Positions 18,585 to 26,481 are shown, counted from the first letter of the stretch. The stretch: 64,000 nucleotides of DNA from Thermodesulfovibrio sp. 3907-1M (GCF_040450955.1 NZ_CP144373.1:124001-188000), one strand, 5' to 3'. Notes: a model not told the origin generated them from the letters alone. Numbers and translations: made by a program.

Positions 18585-18764
18585 TTACTCTACATCAAGC
18601 TTTTGTTTAATTTCAAGTGCTTTGCGTCTTGCTCTCTCTTTCAGTTGGTACACTTTAGCATTTGAAACAGTTTGATTGGGTACGAGGTGGTTGTATATGG
18701 CTTTTACGAGTTCTTTGAGTTCGTCAACGCTTTGTTTGAGTTCTTTAAGTTCTTTGTCTGACAT
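18585..18764 (-). CDS. Small charged coiled-coil protein upstream of the integrase
   Basis: A 59-residue protein if begun at the Met at 18764 (MSDKELKELKQSVDEL); the frame stays open to 18815. The first half is a Leu/Lys/Glu heptad-like helix, the second is basic (KERARRKALEIKQK). It is not recognised. It overlaps the HD-GYP gene by about 20 bp and precedes int by 5 bp, so an accessory role to integration or excision is possible but unproven. Confidence 0.55.
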   Translation of the reverse strand: MSDKELKELKQSVDELKELVKAIYNHLVPNQTVSNAKVYQLKERARRKALEIKQKLDVE

Positions 18765-19683
18765 AGCACTCTTCAGAGAAAGTTTTAAATTTCTTTTTTT
18801 CTTTTTCCACTTCAATCAAAACTTTCACCACATCAGAATCAAACCATTGAGGAGTTTTATTCTGGATATAACTCAATGCTAAATCTTTATCGCAGGCTGT
18901 TCTGTAAGGTCTATCACACATTAAGGCTGAATAAACGTCCGTTACTGATACAATCTTACTGGCGATAGAAATATCTCTGGCTGTAAGCCCTTTTCTGTAT
19001 CCTGAACCGTCAAGTCTTTCGTGATGATTTTGAACGACGTCCAGAATAACACGGTAAAGTTCAGTATCTGACAGGGGAAAAAGATACTCTTTTACAAAAT
19101 TGACACCATGAACTGTGTGTAACGATACAAAGCGTTTTTCAAGGTCTGTAAGTCTTTTGGGTGAGTTCAAAAAACTGTGTGGCAAGTAGAATTTACCGAC
19201 GTCGTGCAATATCCCCGCTGTTCTTATGCAATATACTGAGACCTCATCGCATCCAAGTTTTCGTGCGATTAACTCTGATAGTTCTCCAACCTTGAATGCG
19301 TGAGAAAAATCCCCATTGGAATTAGGGAAAAGGTTCACTATGAAATTTACAAAATTTTTGTTGTTCTTTCCGATGATTTCTAAAAATTTGACGAGATCAC
19401 TCATAAGCCAAAAAACAGGGATACCGGAGAGAGCAAGATGCTCAACAAGGGAGAAATTTAAACTGTTTATTTGCAAATTTTCACAGAAAAGCACTCCCTT
19501 TAGCTCAATAGCTGTTCGTATAGCTTCATCGTCAAACCTTTCTGATTCAACAACGCAGAAACGATTTTTTTCGCTGTGGTTGTTTGAGCCCTGTGGGGAG
19601 ATAAAAATTATTTCAAACCCCTGTGGGAGGTTCTCCTTCCTCTTGTTGTATGTATTCTGTAAACATACCCAGTAAATTTTCAT
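18745..19683 (-). CDS. HD-GYP domain protein
   Basis: A 312-residue protein. Residues 1 to about 120 form an unrecognised alpha/beta region. From 130 it is an HD-GYP domain, with HD at 160-161 (GILHDVGKFYLP), further His ligands in LHTVHG and QNHHERLDGSGYRKG, then TDVYSALMCDRPYR. Such enzymes hydrolyse cyclic di-GMP with two or three metals. The GYP signature reads GYR here. It is in an operon with the integrase and may link second-messenger level to element behaviour, or it may be only cargo. Confidence 0.8.
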   Translation of the reverse strand: MKIYWVCLQNTYNKRKENLPQGFEIIFISPQGSNNHSEKNRFCVVESERFDDEAIRTAIELKGVLFCENLQINSLNFSLVEHLALSGIPVFWLMSDLVKFLEIIGKNNKNFVNFIVNLFPNSNGDFSHAFKVGELSELIARKLGCDEVSVYCIRTAGILHDVGKFYLPHSFLNSPKRLTDLEKRFVSLHTVHGVNFVKEYLFPLSDTELYRVILDVVQNHHERLDGSGYRKGLTARDISIASKIVSVTDVYSALMCDRPYRTACDKDLALSYIQNKTPQWFDSDVVKVLIEVEKEKKKFKTFSEECYVRQRT

Positions 19684-19692
19684 AGAAAGATA

Positions 19693-19884
19693 TTACTTCT
19701 CTGGAGTGAATGGTAAAAACAACCTTGATTTATTTTCAAAATAGATTTCCACCACTTTGTCGCAAATCTCTTTATAAGGGCAATTCAGACAGTTGATGTT
19801 ATAAACCGTGAATTCTTTGTTAAAAACTTCACCACTACCATAAACTATGCACAAAAGAATTCTATGAAACTCATCCAAAGTCAT
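19693..19884 (-). CDS. Small Cys-containing protein
   Basis: A 63-residue unrecognised protein with a Cys cluster, NCLNCPYKEICDKVVEIYFE, resembling the small cysteine knuckles of Fe-S or zinc proteins. GGGAG lies just upstream of the ATG. It is the first gene of the minus-strand unit that continues into HD-GYP and int, and a conserved palindrome sits 15 bp before its start. Confidence 0.55.
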   Translation of the reverse strand: MTLDEFHRILLCIVYGSGEVFNKEFTVYNINCLNCPYKEICDKVVEIYFENKSRLFLPFTPEK

Positions 19885-19899
19885 ACTGCTCCCTTGATG

Positions 19900-19923
19900 A
19901 AAACTATGTCATGACATAGTTTT
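19900..19923. repeat. Dispersed palindrome, copy 1
   Basis: A perfect 24-bp palindrome centred on ACTATGTCATGACATAGT with A/T flanks. It lies 15 bp upstream of the minus-strand start at 19884. Near-identical copies are at 46638-46665 and 50477-50502. It could be an operator for an element regulator or a weak bidirectional terminator. Confidence 0.8.
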
Positions 19924-19983
19924 TGTTTTATGCCCATAAAAATATTACCTGAAAAATGAGTAATCTAATAACAGATGTAAGTT

Positions 19984-20004
19984 AAGTAGGACTTACCGAA
20001 AAAT
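19984..20004 (+). promoter_or_regulatory. Recurrent promoter-like motif, copy 1
   Basis: AAGTAGGACTTACCGAAAAA, one of five similar strings in the element (others at 25363-25383, 28826-28845, 32423-32440 and 50891-50910). It lies 100 bp before the small membrane-protein gene. ATCTTAA follows at 20023. Confidence 0.45.
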
Positions 20005-20039
20005 CCATTCTAGGATACACTTATCTTAAGAATTTTTAG

Positions 20040-20065
20040 TTGCAGGCTATTTAAATAACCTGCAA
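20040..20065 (+). other. Hairpin in the leader of the small membrane protein
   Basis: TTGCAGG and CCTGCAA flank a near-palindromic CTATTTAAATAA. The stem lies between the promoter-like motif and the ribosome site of the 20104 gene. It may be a leader structure or an operator; no T tract follows. Confidence 0.5.
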
Positions 20066-20103
20066 TCTTTATAAAAATTAAAATATTAAAAAAGGAGGTA
20101 AAA

Positions 20104-20247
20104 ATGGAAATGACAGAATTATTTCAATTAATGAACACAATTGAAACAGTACTTAACATATGCACGGTTTTACTTGTAATTGCGACTCCATTTTTATTCA
20201 TATTTTGCTGTATACTTATTGCATTTTATTATATCTGTGCAAAATGA
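20104..20247 (+). CDS. 47-residue single-pass membrane protein
   Basis: AAAGGAGG precedes an ATG by a good distance. The 47-residue product begins MEMTELFQLMNTIETV, followed by one long hydrophobic helix (VLLVIATPFLFIFCCILIAF) and YYICAK. It is not recognised. A strong terminator follows after 10 bp, so it forms its own transcription unit between divergent blocks. Strong signals on such a small gene suggest it is truly expressed. Confidence 0.7.
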   Translation: MEMTELFQLMNTIETVLNICTVLLVIATPFLFIFCCILIAFYYICAK

Positions 20248-20257
20248 AAATTTAATT

Positions 20258-20287
20258 AGAGAGGGCATTGTCCCTCTCTTTTTTTTT
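20258..20287 (+). terminator. Rho-independent terminator
   Basis: AGAGAGGG pairs with CCCTCTCT across a 6-nt loop and is followed by a run of T. It ends the 47-residue protein gene. Confidence 0.9.
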
Positions 20288-20341
20288 GCATTAAAAACTG
20301 TGAATTCAATTTTTAGTTTTATCAATATAGCAAAAACAAAA

Positions 20342-20367
20342 AACCCCTGCTACGATGAGCAGGGGTT
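20342..20367 (-). terminator. Terminator of dnaN, possibly bidirectional
   Basis: AACCCCTGCT and AGCAGGGGTT form a 10-bp stem. On the minus strand the stem is followed by TTTTTTG, just after the dnaN stop. A T run on the plus side could also stop rightward transcription. Confidence 0.85.
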
Positions 20368-20373
20368 AATTTT

Positions 20374-21504
20374 TTACAACCTGATAGGCATTAAAAAGTA
20401 CTGATACTTACCATCTTCATACTTTTCTTCTAAATACAACGCTGATTCTGGAGTATCCAGTTTTAACTCAATTTCATTTTTTTCGCATCTACTGATTCCT
20501 TCTATTAGATATTTTGCATTAAAAGCTATTATAAGTTCGTCATCGTTGTACTTAATATCAAGTTTTTCTGCTGCATCTCCTATATCTGAATTAGCTTTTA
20601 TTTCAAGCTGGTCTTTAGTAAACTTTAAAATTACTGTTTTATTTATTTCATGAGACACAATGGATACTCTTTTTACAGCATTGATAAAGCTTTCTTTATC
20701 AACTACTGCAACTTTATTATTTCCCTGTATAATTTGAGCTATAATTGGTTCATAGTTAGGATAAGTTCCACTAGCAAGCCTCGTATAAAACTCATCTGTC
20801 TCTTTAAAGCAGATAGTATTTTTAAAAACAATCATCTGTAGGTGGTTTTTAAATGTAATGAATTTTTTCAACTCCAATGCAGACTTTTTAGTAATTAAAT
20901 AACTGTAAACATTTTCCTCGTCTGTTTCAAAATCATATTTAGAACTTGGCATGTATATCGTATATATTGCCAGTCTATGACCATCGCTTGCTACAAATTC
21001 TAAAGTTGTTGCCATTGGGTTATCTTTTATAAGAAGATTATCTAATGCATGATTAATGCTCCCTTGATCACTTAAAGCATACAAAACTTTATCTAGAGCT
21101 TTTATTAGTTTATCTGCTGGCATAAAAATACTGTAATCACATCCACCATCATCCATTTCAAACTTCGGGAAATACTCTTCTTTCCCTGTTAGGATTTTAA
21201 ACTTTGACTTACCCGATTGGATTAAACAATATCCATTATCAAAATCAAGTGTTACAGTATCATCAGGTAAATTTTTAATAATTTCATAAAATTTCTTTGC
21301 ATTAACACAGGTTTTAAAATCTTGACAGTTATTTTCTATAGGGAGATATGTTTTTATGAAAAGTTCCAAATTCGTTGATGCAAACCCTATTAAATCCTGT
21401 TTTACATCAATGAGGCAACTTTCTTGAGTATCTATCCAAGCTACTCCTTGTATTCCCTTTATTTTTTCATATAAATTTTTTCTATCCAATGTTATTGTTA
21501 TCAT
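20374..21504 (-). CDS. dnaN: DNA polymerase III beta subunit (sliding clamp), element copy
   Basis: A 376-residue beta clamp. The three-domain layout is visible, with LDNLLIKD and ASDGHRLAIYT in the second domain and the canonical end YFLMPIRL. It would encircle DNA and bind replication and repair proteins through their clamp motifs. It lies on the mobile element, so it is presumably additional to the host clamp. It is flanked by terminators on both sides, so it is a single-gene unit. CTCCTTCTCC (AGGAGAAGG on the coding strand) provides the ribosome site. Confidence 0.9.
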   Translation of the reverse strand: MITITLDRKNLYEKIKGIQGVAWIDTQESCLIDVKQDLIGFASTNLELFIKTYLPIENNCQDFKTCVNAKKFYEIIKNLPDDTVTLDFDNGYCLIQSGKSKFKILTGKEEYFPKFEMDDGGCDYSIFMPADKLIKALDKVLYALSDQGSINHALDNLLIKDNPMATTLEFVASDGHRLAIYTIYMPSSKYDFETDEENVYSYLITKKSALELKKFITFKNHLQMIVFKNTICFKETDEFYTRLASGTYPNYEPIIAQIIQGNNKVAVVDKESFINAVKRVSIVSHEINKTVILKFTKDQLEIKANSDIGDAAEKLDIKYNDDELIIAFNAKYLIEGISRCEKNEIELKLDTPESALYLEEKYEDGKYQYFLMPIRL

Positions 21505-21540
21505 ATTCTCCTTCTCCTTTTATTTTTTTTGATTAAAAAA

Positions 21541-21559
21541 GGGAGAGGAAACCTCTCCC
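21541..21559 (-). terminator. Terminator of the helicase module
   Basis: GGGAGAGG and CCTCTCCC form an 8-bp stem with an AAA loop. On the minus strand it is followed by a T run (CTTTTTTAATC). It sits between the helicase stop and the dnaN start. Confidence 0.85.
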
Positions 21560-21564
21560 TTAAA

Positions 21565-22938
21565 TTAAAACATGCCAAACTGAACTAAACCGTACTTTTT
21601 AACTAAATTGTCTATTTCTTCATATTTAACAGTCATTCTGGATACAGATTTTTTCTTGCCTTTAGTTGTAACAATGGATATAGTAACATTGTCTATTTTG
21701 GAGATTTTTTCTGGTTTTAGTTTTACTGCTTTATCCTGTTTTCCTGCAACTGCTGATACTGTAAAGATAGTTTCATCACTATTCAGTCCAAGACTTGATT
21801 CTATCTCCTTCTTCCTCATTTGAGCCCATGAGGTCTCGGCCCCTGAATAGGTTCTGCCTTCAACAAGTGCTTTTGCCATTTCTTCTATAATAGAACCAGA
21901 ATCAGAAAACTCTGTTGCAAGTCCCTCAGGGAGATCACCCTCAAGAAGAAGTGCCTGTTCAACTTTCTTTGCAGTTAAAACAAGGGCTGCCTCCTGCATG
22001 GTGTTTTCGTAGCAAAAATAATAAACTTTAACAGGCTGTTTCTGACCAATCCTCCAGCTTCTTCTTGCTGCCTGTCTTAATGTGAAAATGTTATATCCAA
22101 CCTCAAAGAAAACTATGGTTGGGTACTCATATAAGTCTAAACCAAGTTTCACAAGTTCAGGATTTGTTATGAGAACATCAAACTCATGGCTGTGTTTGTT
22201 TATCCATTCTTCTCTCTTTTTTGGTTCAATAGTTTCTTGCAGTATACCAACCTTAAACCCTTTTTCTTCCAAAATTTTTTTCAATCTTAGTCTAATATCT
22301 CTATTGCCTGTAAAGGTAACATAAACTAAAACTTTTCTGCCTTGACTTTTTTCTTCTTGACAGAGTTTTATAAGTTCTTGTTCTTTGGGCAGTAATGCAA
22401 TTGGTAACATAGGAGCAGTAATAACATCAATAACTTTGTATTCGCCTGTTTCCTTATTTTTTACTCTTATAACTGCTTTCTCAGGAAATACCACACAACT
22501 ATCGGGATAACACAAGAGGCTCTGTAACATCGCAGACATTGCTCTAATTTTATGAGTTTTCATTGCCTGTGCAAGTGAATCCTGAAGATTTAAATAAAAC
22601 TCTTTTTGCATATCATCCATTTTGAAAGTAATCACAATCTCATCATAAGGAGGTAAACCATCAATTACATCTGCAAGTCTAATAAAGCAACTACGATGCA
22701 ACAAATACTTTCCTACTGCTTCTGGACTTATCCCTGGTCGTTTTTTAACTATAACATTCCTTTTTTTACCTCTACCATACCTATACGATTTCCCCCCATC
22801 TTCATCAAGTTTTTGGATTGTTTCAATCACTCCATATTTTTTCAAAAAACTTTCTACTCCTTTGTAGCCAAATTCTTTAAGTTCATGTGGTGCAATCCTG
22901 TAAAGAAGATAGAAGGTATCAGTTGCATACCCCCCCAC
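21565..22938 (-). CDS. SNF2-like helicase, C-terminal fragment (frameshifted gene)
   Basis: A 457-residue frame holding the second helicase domain: KVLVYVTFTGNRDIRLRLKKIL, FDVLITNPELVKLGLDL and motif VI QAARRSWRIGQKQPVKVYYF. Its opening GGYATDTFYLLYRI continues directly from LTGTLSGG of the upstream fragment. The two are separated only by one extra G in a run of seven (22930-22937 region). With six G the whole would be one protein of about 740 residues. The internal start given here is probably not used. Confidence 0.8.
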   Translation of the reverse strand: MGGYATDTFYLLYRIAPHELKEFGYKGVESFLKKYGVIETIQKLDEDGGKSYRYGRGKKRNVIVKKRPGISPEAVGKYLLHRSCFIRLADVIDGLPPYDEIVITFKMDDMQKEFYLNLQDSLAQAMKTHKIRAMSAMLQSLLCYPDSCVVFPEKAVIRVKNKETGEYKVIDVITAPMLPIALLPKEQELIKLCQEEKSQGRKVLVYVTFTGNRDIRLRLKKILEEKGFKVGILQETIEPKKREEWINKHSHEFDVLITNPELVKLGLDLYEYPTIVFFEVGYNIFTLRQAARRSWRIGQKQPVKVYYFCYENTMQEAALVLTAKKVEQALLLEGDLPEGLATEFSDSGSIIEEMAKALVEGRTYSGAETSWAQMRKKEIESSLGLNSDETIFTVSAVAGKQDKAVKLKPEKISKIDNVTISIVTTKGKKKSVSRMTVKYEEIDNLVKKYGLVQFGMF

Positions 22939-23773
22939 TTAGCGTGCCTGTTAATCCAAGAAAATACTTTGTAGTACCAATAAGCATTCCCATCACATTC
23001 CCTTGAAGAGTATCTCCCCCTTTATAGTCGTGAATTTCATCAAGAATAAGCATATTAAATTTGTGCTTAAAATATTTTTTGATATACTCTGCAACTGAAT
23101 ATCTCCTTGGTTTTGGTATTGCCTGCCACAAAGGTTCACGACAAACGGGGCATGTGCATTTTCTGGATTCAAGCATACTTTTTGTATAAGGTCTAAATGA
23201 AATTGTATCTACCAATGCACTACCACATTTTGGACAATACAAGTAATCACTTTTAGGTTTTGTTATATATGCAGGTTTCCATGAATAACTGAGTTTTGCC
23301 CTTTCCTTGCTTATAACCCATACTTCATGTTTCTGAGGTTTTGGTGCATGTTTAAGAAAATTCAATATTGTTATTGCATCTTTTACTGCAAGGTCAACTA
23401 CAGTAACATTTGGGATTATCATTTTTGTTTCCCTTATCCATTTTTCTACAAGATGGGTCGGACAAACTACTAAAGTTCTCATTGGTTTAGGTGAACAAGC
23501 AACCACTGAAAGAGCAATGGTAGTCTTGCCTGTTCCCATCTCTCCACACACAAAAAGTTTGTTCCTGTTTTCTTTGTAGAGTGCTTTTGATAAACCTTTA
23601 ATCAATTCTTTTTGAACAGGAAAAGGTTTTCTTAAAAGAGATACAATTTCTTTTTCATATATTTTTTCGCCGGGATTCCATACAGGAGTAAGATTTTTCT
23701 CAATGGTTTCTCCAAGAATTTTACTGTTTTCTTCAATAAAACTTTTTAAAGATATAACTCTATTATTTGACAT
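22919..23773 (-). CDS. SNF2-like helicase, N-terminal fragment (frameshifted gene)
   Basis: A 284-residue fragment with Walker A (CGEMGTGKTTIALS), motif Ia TLVVCPTHLVEKW, a zinc-finger-like insert (YCPKCGSALV and CTCPVCREPLW), motif II LILDEIHDYKGGD and motif III GLTGTLSGG. It then runs into VCN-stop at the G tract. A Cys4 insert between motifs is a feature of several phage and defence helicases. It follows DUF6094 and the 179-residue gene in one minus-strand operon. The break could be a sequencing error, slippage or a true mutation. Confidence 0.8.
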   Translation of the reverse strand: MSNNRVISLKSFIEENSKILGETIEKNLTPVWNPGEKIYEKEIVSLLRKPFPVQKELIKGLSKALYKENRNKLFVCGEMGTGKTTIALSVVACSPKPMRTLVVCPTHLVEKWIRETKMIIPNVTVVDLAVKDAITILNFLKHAPKPQKHEVWVISKERAKLSYSWKPAYITKPKSDYLYCPKCGSALVDTISFRPYTKSMLESRKCTCPVCREPLWQAIPKPRRYSVAEYIKKYFKHKFNMLILDEIHDYKGGDTLQGNVMGMLIGTTKYFLGLTGTLSGGVCN

Positions 23774-23809
23774 TTATTCCCTCCTAATTTGTTATGATAG
23801 GTAGGCTAA

Positions 23810-24349
23810 TTATTGATTGCTTGCTTGCCGGTATGCTAATTTCTTGAATTTTAAATAGTTTACGATTTCATCACAAATGGAATTACTATCAAAATTAGTC
23901 TCATAGGCTTGAACATTTATTGTTGTCTTTATTGGGGTAAATATCTTTCTGCTTAAAAAGTATTGATGAAGTTCAGGTATCCATTCGTCAAGAATAGGAA
24001 TAGGTCTATTATACAAGTATCTCTTATAGCCATCTATCAGCGTTTCATCGGGAAAAACAATTAGATACCAATGAATATTCTCTATGTGAATTACACCATG
24101 GTATTTTCCATATCCTATTCTTGTTTTTTTCAATCTTATATGATTCCAATAAGTTTTGTGAGCTTCTATACCATCTATTTTTATTTTATTTCCCATCCCT
24201 AAAGTTGCAAATAAACTATTAATAGCACTTTCGGAGCCGTAACAACTTAAAAGTATAATACTTTCGCCATCTATTATTGCCATGTCTCCTTTCAAGGTTA
24301 ATCCACTAAATTCTATGTTAAAAATTTTATTATTGTTATTTAACATCAT
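23810..24349 (-). CDS. Unrecognised protein of the methyltransferase-helicase module
   Basis: A 179-residue protein without recognised domains. It is mixed alpha/beta, with an aromatic central stretch (IHIENIHWYLIVFPDETLIDGYKRYLY) and an acidic C-terminal half. It overlaps the upstream DUF6094 gene by 14 bp and precedes the helicase gene by 36 bp, so the three are probably made together. I cannot assign a function. Confidence 0.65.
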   Translation of the reverse strand: MMLNNNNKIFNIEFSGLTLKGDMAIIDGESIILLSCYGSESAINSLFATLGMGNKIKIDGIEAHKTYWNHIRLKKTRIGYGKYHGVIHIENIHWYLIVFPDETLIDGYKRYLYNRPIPILDEWIPELHQYFLSRKIFTPIKTTINVQAYETNFDSNSICDEIVNYLKFKKLAYRQASNQ

Positions 24350-25319
24350 ACCATTCCTCCTTTGTTATGTCTAAAACTCTTAATACTGTTTGATAGATAT
24401 CTTTTTCTATGATTTCCTCATCTGTTTCTATTTGAATTCTGTTTCTTACTGTAAAGGCTTTCAGAACTTTGTCTCCGACTAGAACACCATTTAAGGCACC
24501 ACTTGTTATATATGCAAGTAAATGCCCTTTTCTTAAGGGGAATATCGGAGAAAAATGTTTTTGCACATCAGGAACTTCAAGTCCTGTGAATTTTTTAATG
24601 TTTTGAATTGCTGTAGGAAAATATTTTGAAATTTCTTCATCAGACAAACCCTGAGCCTCAAATACAACTATTTTATCCGACTCAGGAAGATTATTGTATC
24701 TGAAGGGAAATTCTTTTACTTTATCAATGTATTCAAAATTCTCAGGGATTTCTGATGATTTTAGATCATTTTTATCTTTTTTGATTCCAAACAATATAAC
24801 TTGCTTAAATTGATTATAAAGTTCTCCTTCTGGGAATCTGTAACATTGAATATCCTTATAGTGAAACGATAACCATGTTCTTAAATCTTTTCTCTGCATT
24901 ATGTGTTCTGGAACGATATAAATCAATAAACCACCGACTTTGAGCCATTTGTGAGCATGTTTAAAAAAAGTTATCTCCATTCTTTTACCTTCTTTGTCAT
25001 TGTCGTATGGCGGATTAAGATACAGTATTGAAAAAGCTTCCAGAGGTCTTATTATAGCGTCAAAAATATCGCAATTTATTACTTTTCCACAGTATCCTGC
25101 CTGTCTTGCCCTATTTGTATCAAGTTCAATTCCATAGCTTTTTGTTACAAAACCATTGGTTTTGAAAAACTCTAATATTCTACCATCACCACAACAGGGA
25201 TCAAGTAAATAAATTTGTTTTTTTCTTCCTAAATCCCAATCCATTAATTTTTCAAAATATTTAAAAACTTCCCATGGTGTGGGATAATACCCACACTTTG
25301 CTTGTCCTGCTAAACGCAT
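24336..25319 (-). CDS. DUF6094-type class I SAM methyltransferase
   Basis: A 327-residue protein. MRLAGQAKCGYYPTP at the N-terminus, LLDPCCGDGRILEFF (SAM-binding motif I) and YLNPPYDND (motif IV, NPPY) are the marks of an N6-adenine DNA methyltransferase fold as found in DUF6094 proteins. No target-recognition domain or restriction partner is obvious. The family commonly travels with helicases on mobile elements. AGGAGG lies just upstream, and a promoter-like motif sits 44 bp before the start. Confidence 0.78.
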   Translation of the reverse strand: MRLAGQAKCGYYPTPWEVFKYFEKLMDWDLGRKKQIYLLDPCCGDGRILEFFKTNGFVTKSYGIELDTNRARQAGYCGKVINCDIFDAIIRPLEAFSILYLNPPYDNDKEGKRMEITFFKHAHKWLKVGGLLIYIVPEHIMQRKDLRTWLSFHYKDIQCYRFPEGELYNQFKQVILFGIKKDKNDLKSSEIPENFEYIDKVKEFPFRYNNLPESDKIVVFEAQGLSDEEISKYFPTAIQNIKKFTGLEVPDVQKHFSPIFPLRKGHLLAYITSGALNGVLVGDKVLKAFTVRNRIQIETDEEIIEKDIYQTVLRVLDITKEEWYDVK

Positions 25320-25362
25320 AAAATACCTCCTTTTAAATTTTTTGGTTTGATTTAAAGATATG

Positions 25363-25383
25363 ATTTATTCGGTGAGTCTACTT
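25363..25383 (-). promoter_or_regulatory. Recurrent promoter-like motif, copy 5
   Basis: On the minus strand: AAGTAGACTCACCGAATAAA, followed 13 bp after CCG by ATATCTTTAAA. It lies 44 bp before the DUF6094 start, almost the same arrangement as copy 2 ahead of the primase gene. Confidence 0.5.
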
Positions 25384-25444
25384 GAATATCTTTGATAAAA
25401 TATTACCTTTTTGTTGTAACTTGCTTATAGGGGGGGGGACAATC

Positions 25445-25600
25445 TCATGCATCGCTTCCTGCTTCACCGACTCCATTTGTTCGCCCTCTCTTATAGAAAA
25501 ACCTTGATGGTTCTCTCTAAAGGCATAAATTCAGGCTGGTCATCCCTACTTTAGCTATATTTAATGATGCGTTTATTATGTCTCTAATATTTGAATAAAA
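25445..25600 (-). pseudogene. Remnant of an IS200/IS605-family tnpB 3' end
   Basis: The minus strand reads RDIINASLNIAKVGMTSLN, then an in-frame TAG, then GRTNGVGEAGSDA and a stop. (D)INASLNI followed by a short tail ending in V-EAGS is typical of TnpB C-termini. Nothing of the upstream transposase remains: within a few codons the frame merges into an unrelated small ORF. A run of nine G follows at 25430-25438. The rest of 25320-25604 holds only the promoter-like motif. Confidence 0.5.
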
Positions 25601-25604
25601 TTTT

Positions 25605-25844
25605 TCAAAAACAGACTGGGTCCATTGCTAACACAGTTGTTGAAAAATAAATTGCAATAACCATTGGCGATAAAAATTTTTTCAACATATTACTCTCTAT
25701 TGGATTTTTGATTGGTTTCTCAATACCAATCGGGTTAATAATTCTAGTACTATCGTCTTCTGCAATGCTAAAAGTACTGAAAAAGATTATTGTCAGAATT
25801 ATTGTTATAGCTAAAATTGCTTTATTTTGAAAACCCTCCACCAT
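25605..25844 (-). CDS. Small exported protein, possibly truncated
   Basis: A 79-residue ORF with a clear signal peptide (AILAITIILTIIFFSTFSIA). The second half, MLKKFLSPMVIAIYFSTTVLA, itself looks like the start of another signal peptide, and the ORF ends against the tnpB remnant. It may be a gene whose end was replaced by the insertion. It directly follows the 126-residue Cys-rich gene, with no gap. Confidence 0.4.
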   Translation of the reverse strand: MVEGFQNKAILAITIILTIIFFSTFSIAEDDSTRIINPIGIEKPIKNPIESNMLKKFLSPMVIAIYFSTTVLAMDPVCF

Positions 25845-26225
25845 TTATTGACAATGGCAATTATATCTACACTTCCAACCTCTTGTGCTTCGTTTAGCAT
25901 CTCTTAAGCATTCTTCTACCGCTTGAGACTGCGATGTGTATTTCCCTGAAAATGTTCCATCAGTTATAGCATAACCCCCTGAGGAACTAATACATTCTGC
26001 CATCCAATAGCAGTTGAACAGTCTTGATTCTTCCTTCTCTGGTTTAACTCGTGGCTCGCAAACAGGCGTGCAAGTCAAACATTGACACTTGCAATTAGGA
26101 GGATTACCCCATTCTTTAAGGGTTCCATAACAATCCGTTGGTGTAGGCGGTTGCATGTATTGAGCTTCTGATAAAGAAAACGACACAACTGTGATGAATA
26201 AAATAAATATTGCTTTTTTAAACAT
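25845..26225 (-). CDS. Secreted Cys-rich protein, paralogue A
   Basis: A 126-residue protein with a signal peptide (FKKAIFILFITVVSFSLSEA). The mature N-terminus has PTPTDCYGTLKEWGNPPNC, then CQCLTCTPVC. A second Cys-containing segment follows (FNCYWMAECISSSGG, CLRDAKRSTRGWKCRYNCHC). The first part is shared with the next gene. It resembles no family I know. Its location near exported proteins of a conjugative element fits a cell-surface role. Confidence 0.6.
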   Translation of the reverse strand: MFKKAIFILFITVVSFSLSEAQYMQPPTPTDCYGTLKEWGNPPNCKCQCLTCTPVCEPRVKPEKEESRLFNCYWMAECISSSGGYAITDGTFSGKYTSQSQAVEECLRDAKRSTRGWKCRYNCHCQ

Positions 26226-26226
26226 A

Positions 26227-26457
26227 TTACTGCTTCTCCTGTTCTTTGTCTGACTGCTGAGGCTGCGGTTGTTGTGGTTGCTGACATACAGGATGACATG
26301 TATCGCAGGGACAGTAACAGTTCGGTGGATTACCCCATGCCTTAAGGGTAGCTTTACAGTCTACTACAGGTGTTGGTGTTGGGATGTATTCAGAGTAGGC
26401 AAGAGTAGAAAAAGCCAAAATGGTTACTAAAATAATACAAACGACTGATTTAAGCAT
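26227..26457 (-). CDS. Secreted Cys-rich protein, paralogue B
   Basis: A 76-residue protein with a signal peptide (VVCIILVTILAFSTLAYS) and the same mature motif as its neighbour: PTPVVDCKATLKAWGNPPNC, then CPCDTCHPVC. It ends in a Gln/Pro-rich, charged tail. Only 1 bp separates it from paralogue A, so it looks like a tandem duplication that has diverged. AGGAGG lies upstream. Confidence 0.6.
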   Translation of the reverse strand: MLKSVVCIILVTILAFSTLAYSEYIPTPTPVVDCKATLKAWGNPPNCYCPCDTCHPVCQQPQQPQPQQSDKEQEKQ

Positions 26458-26481
26458 AGTTTATACCTCCTTCTGTGCTTT

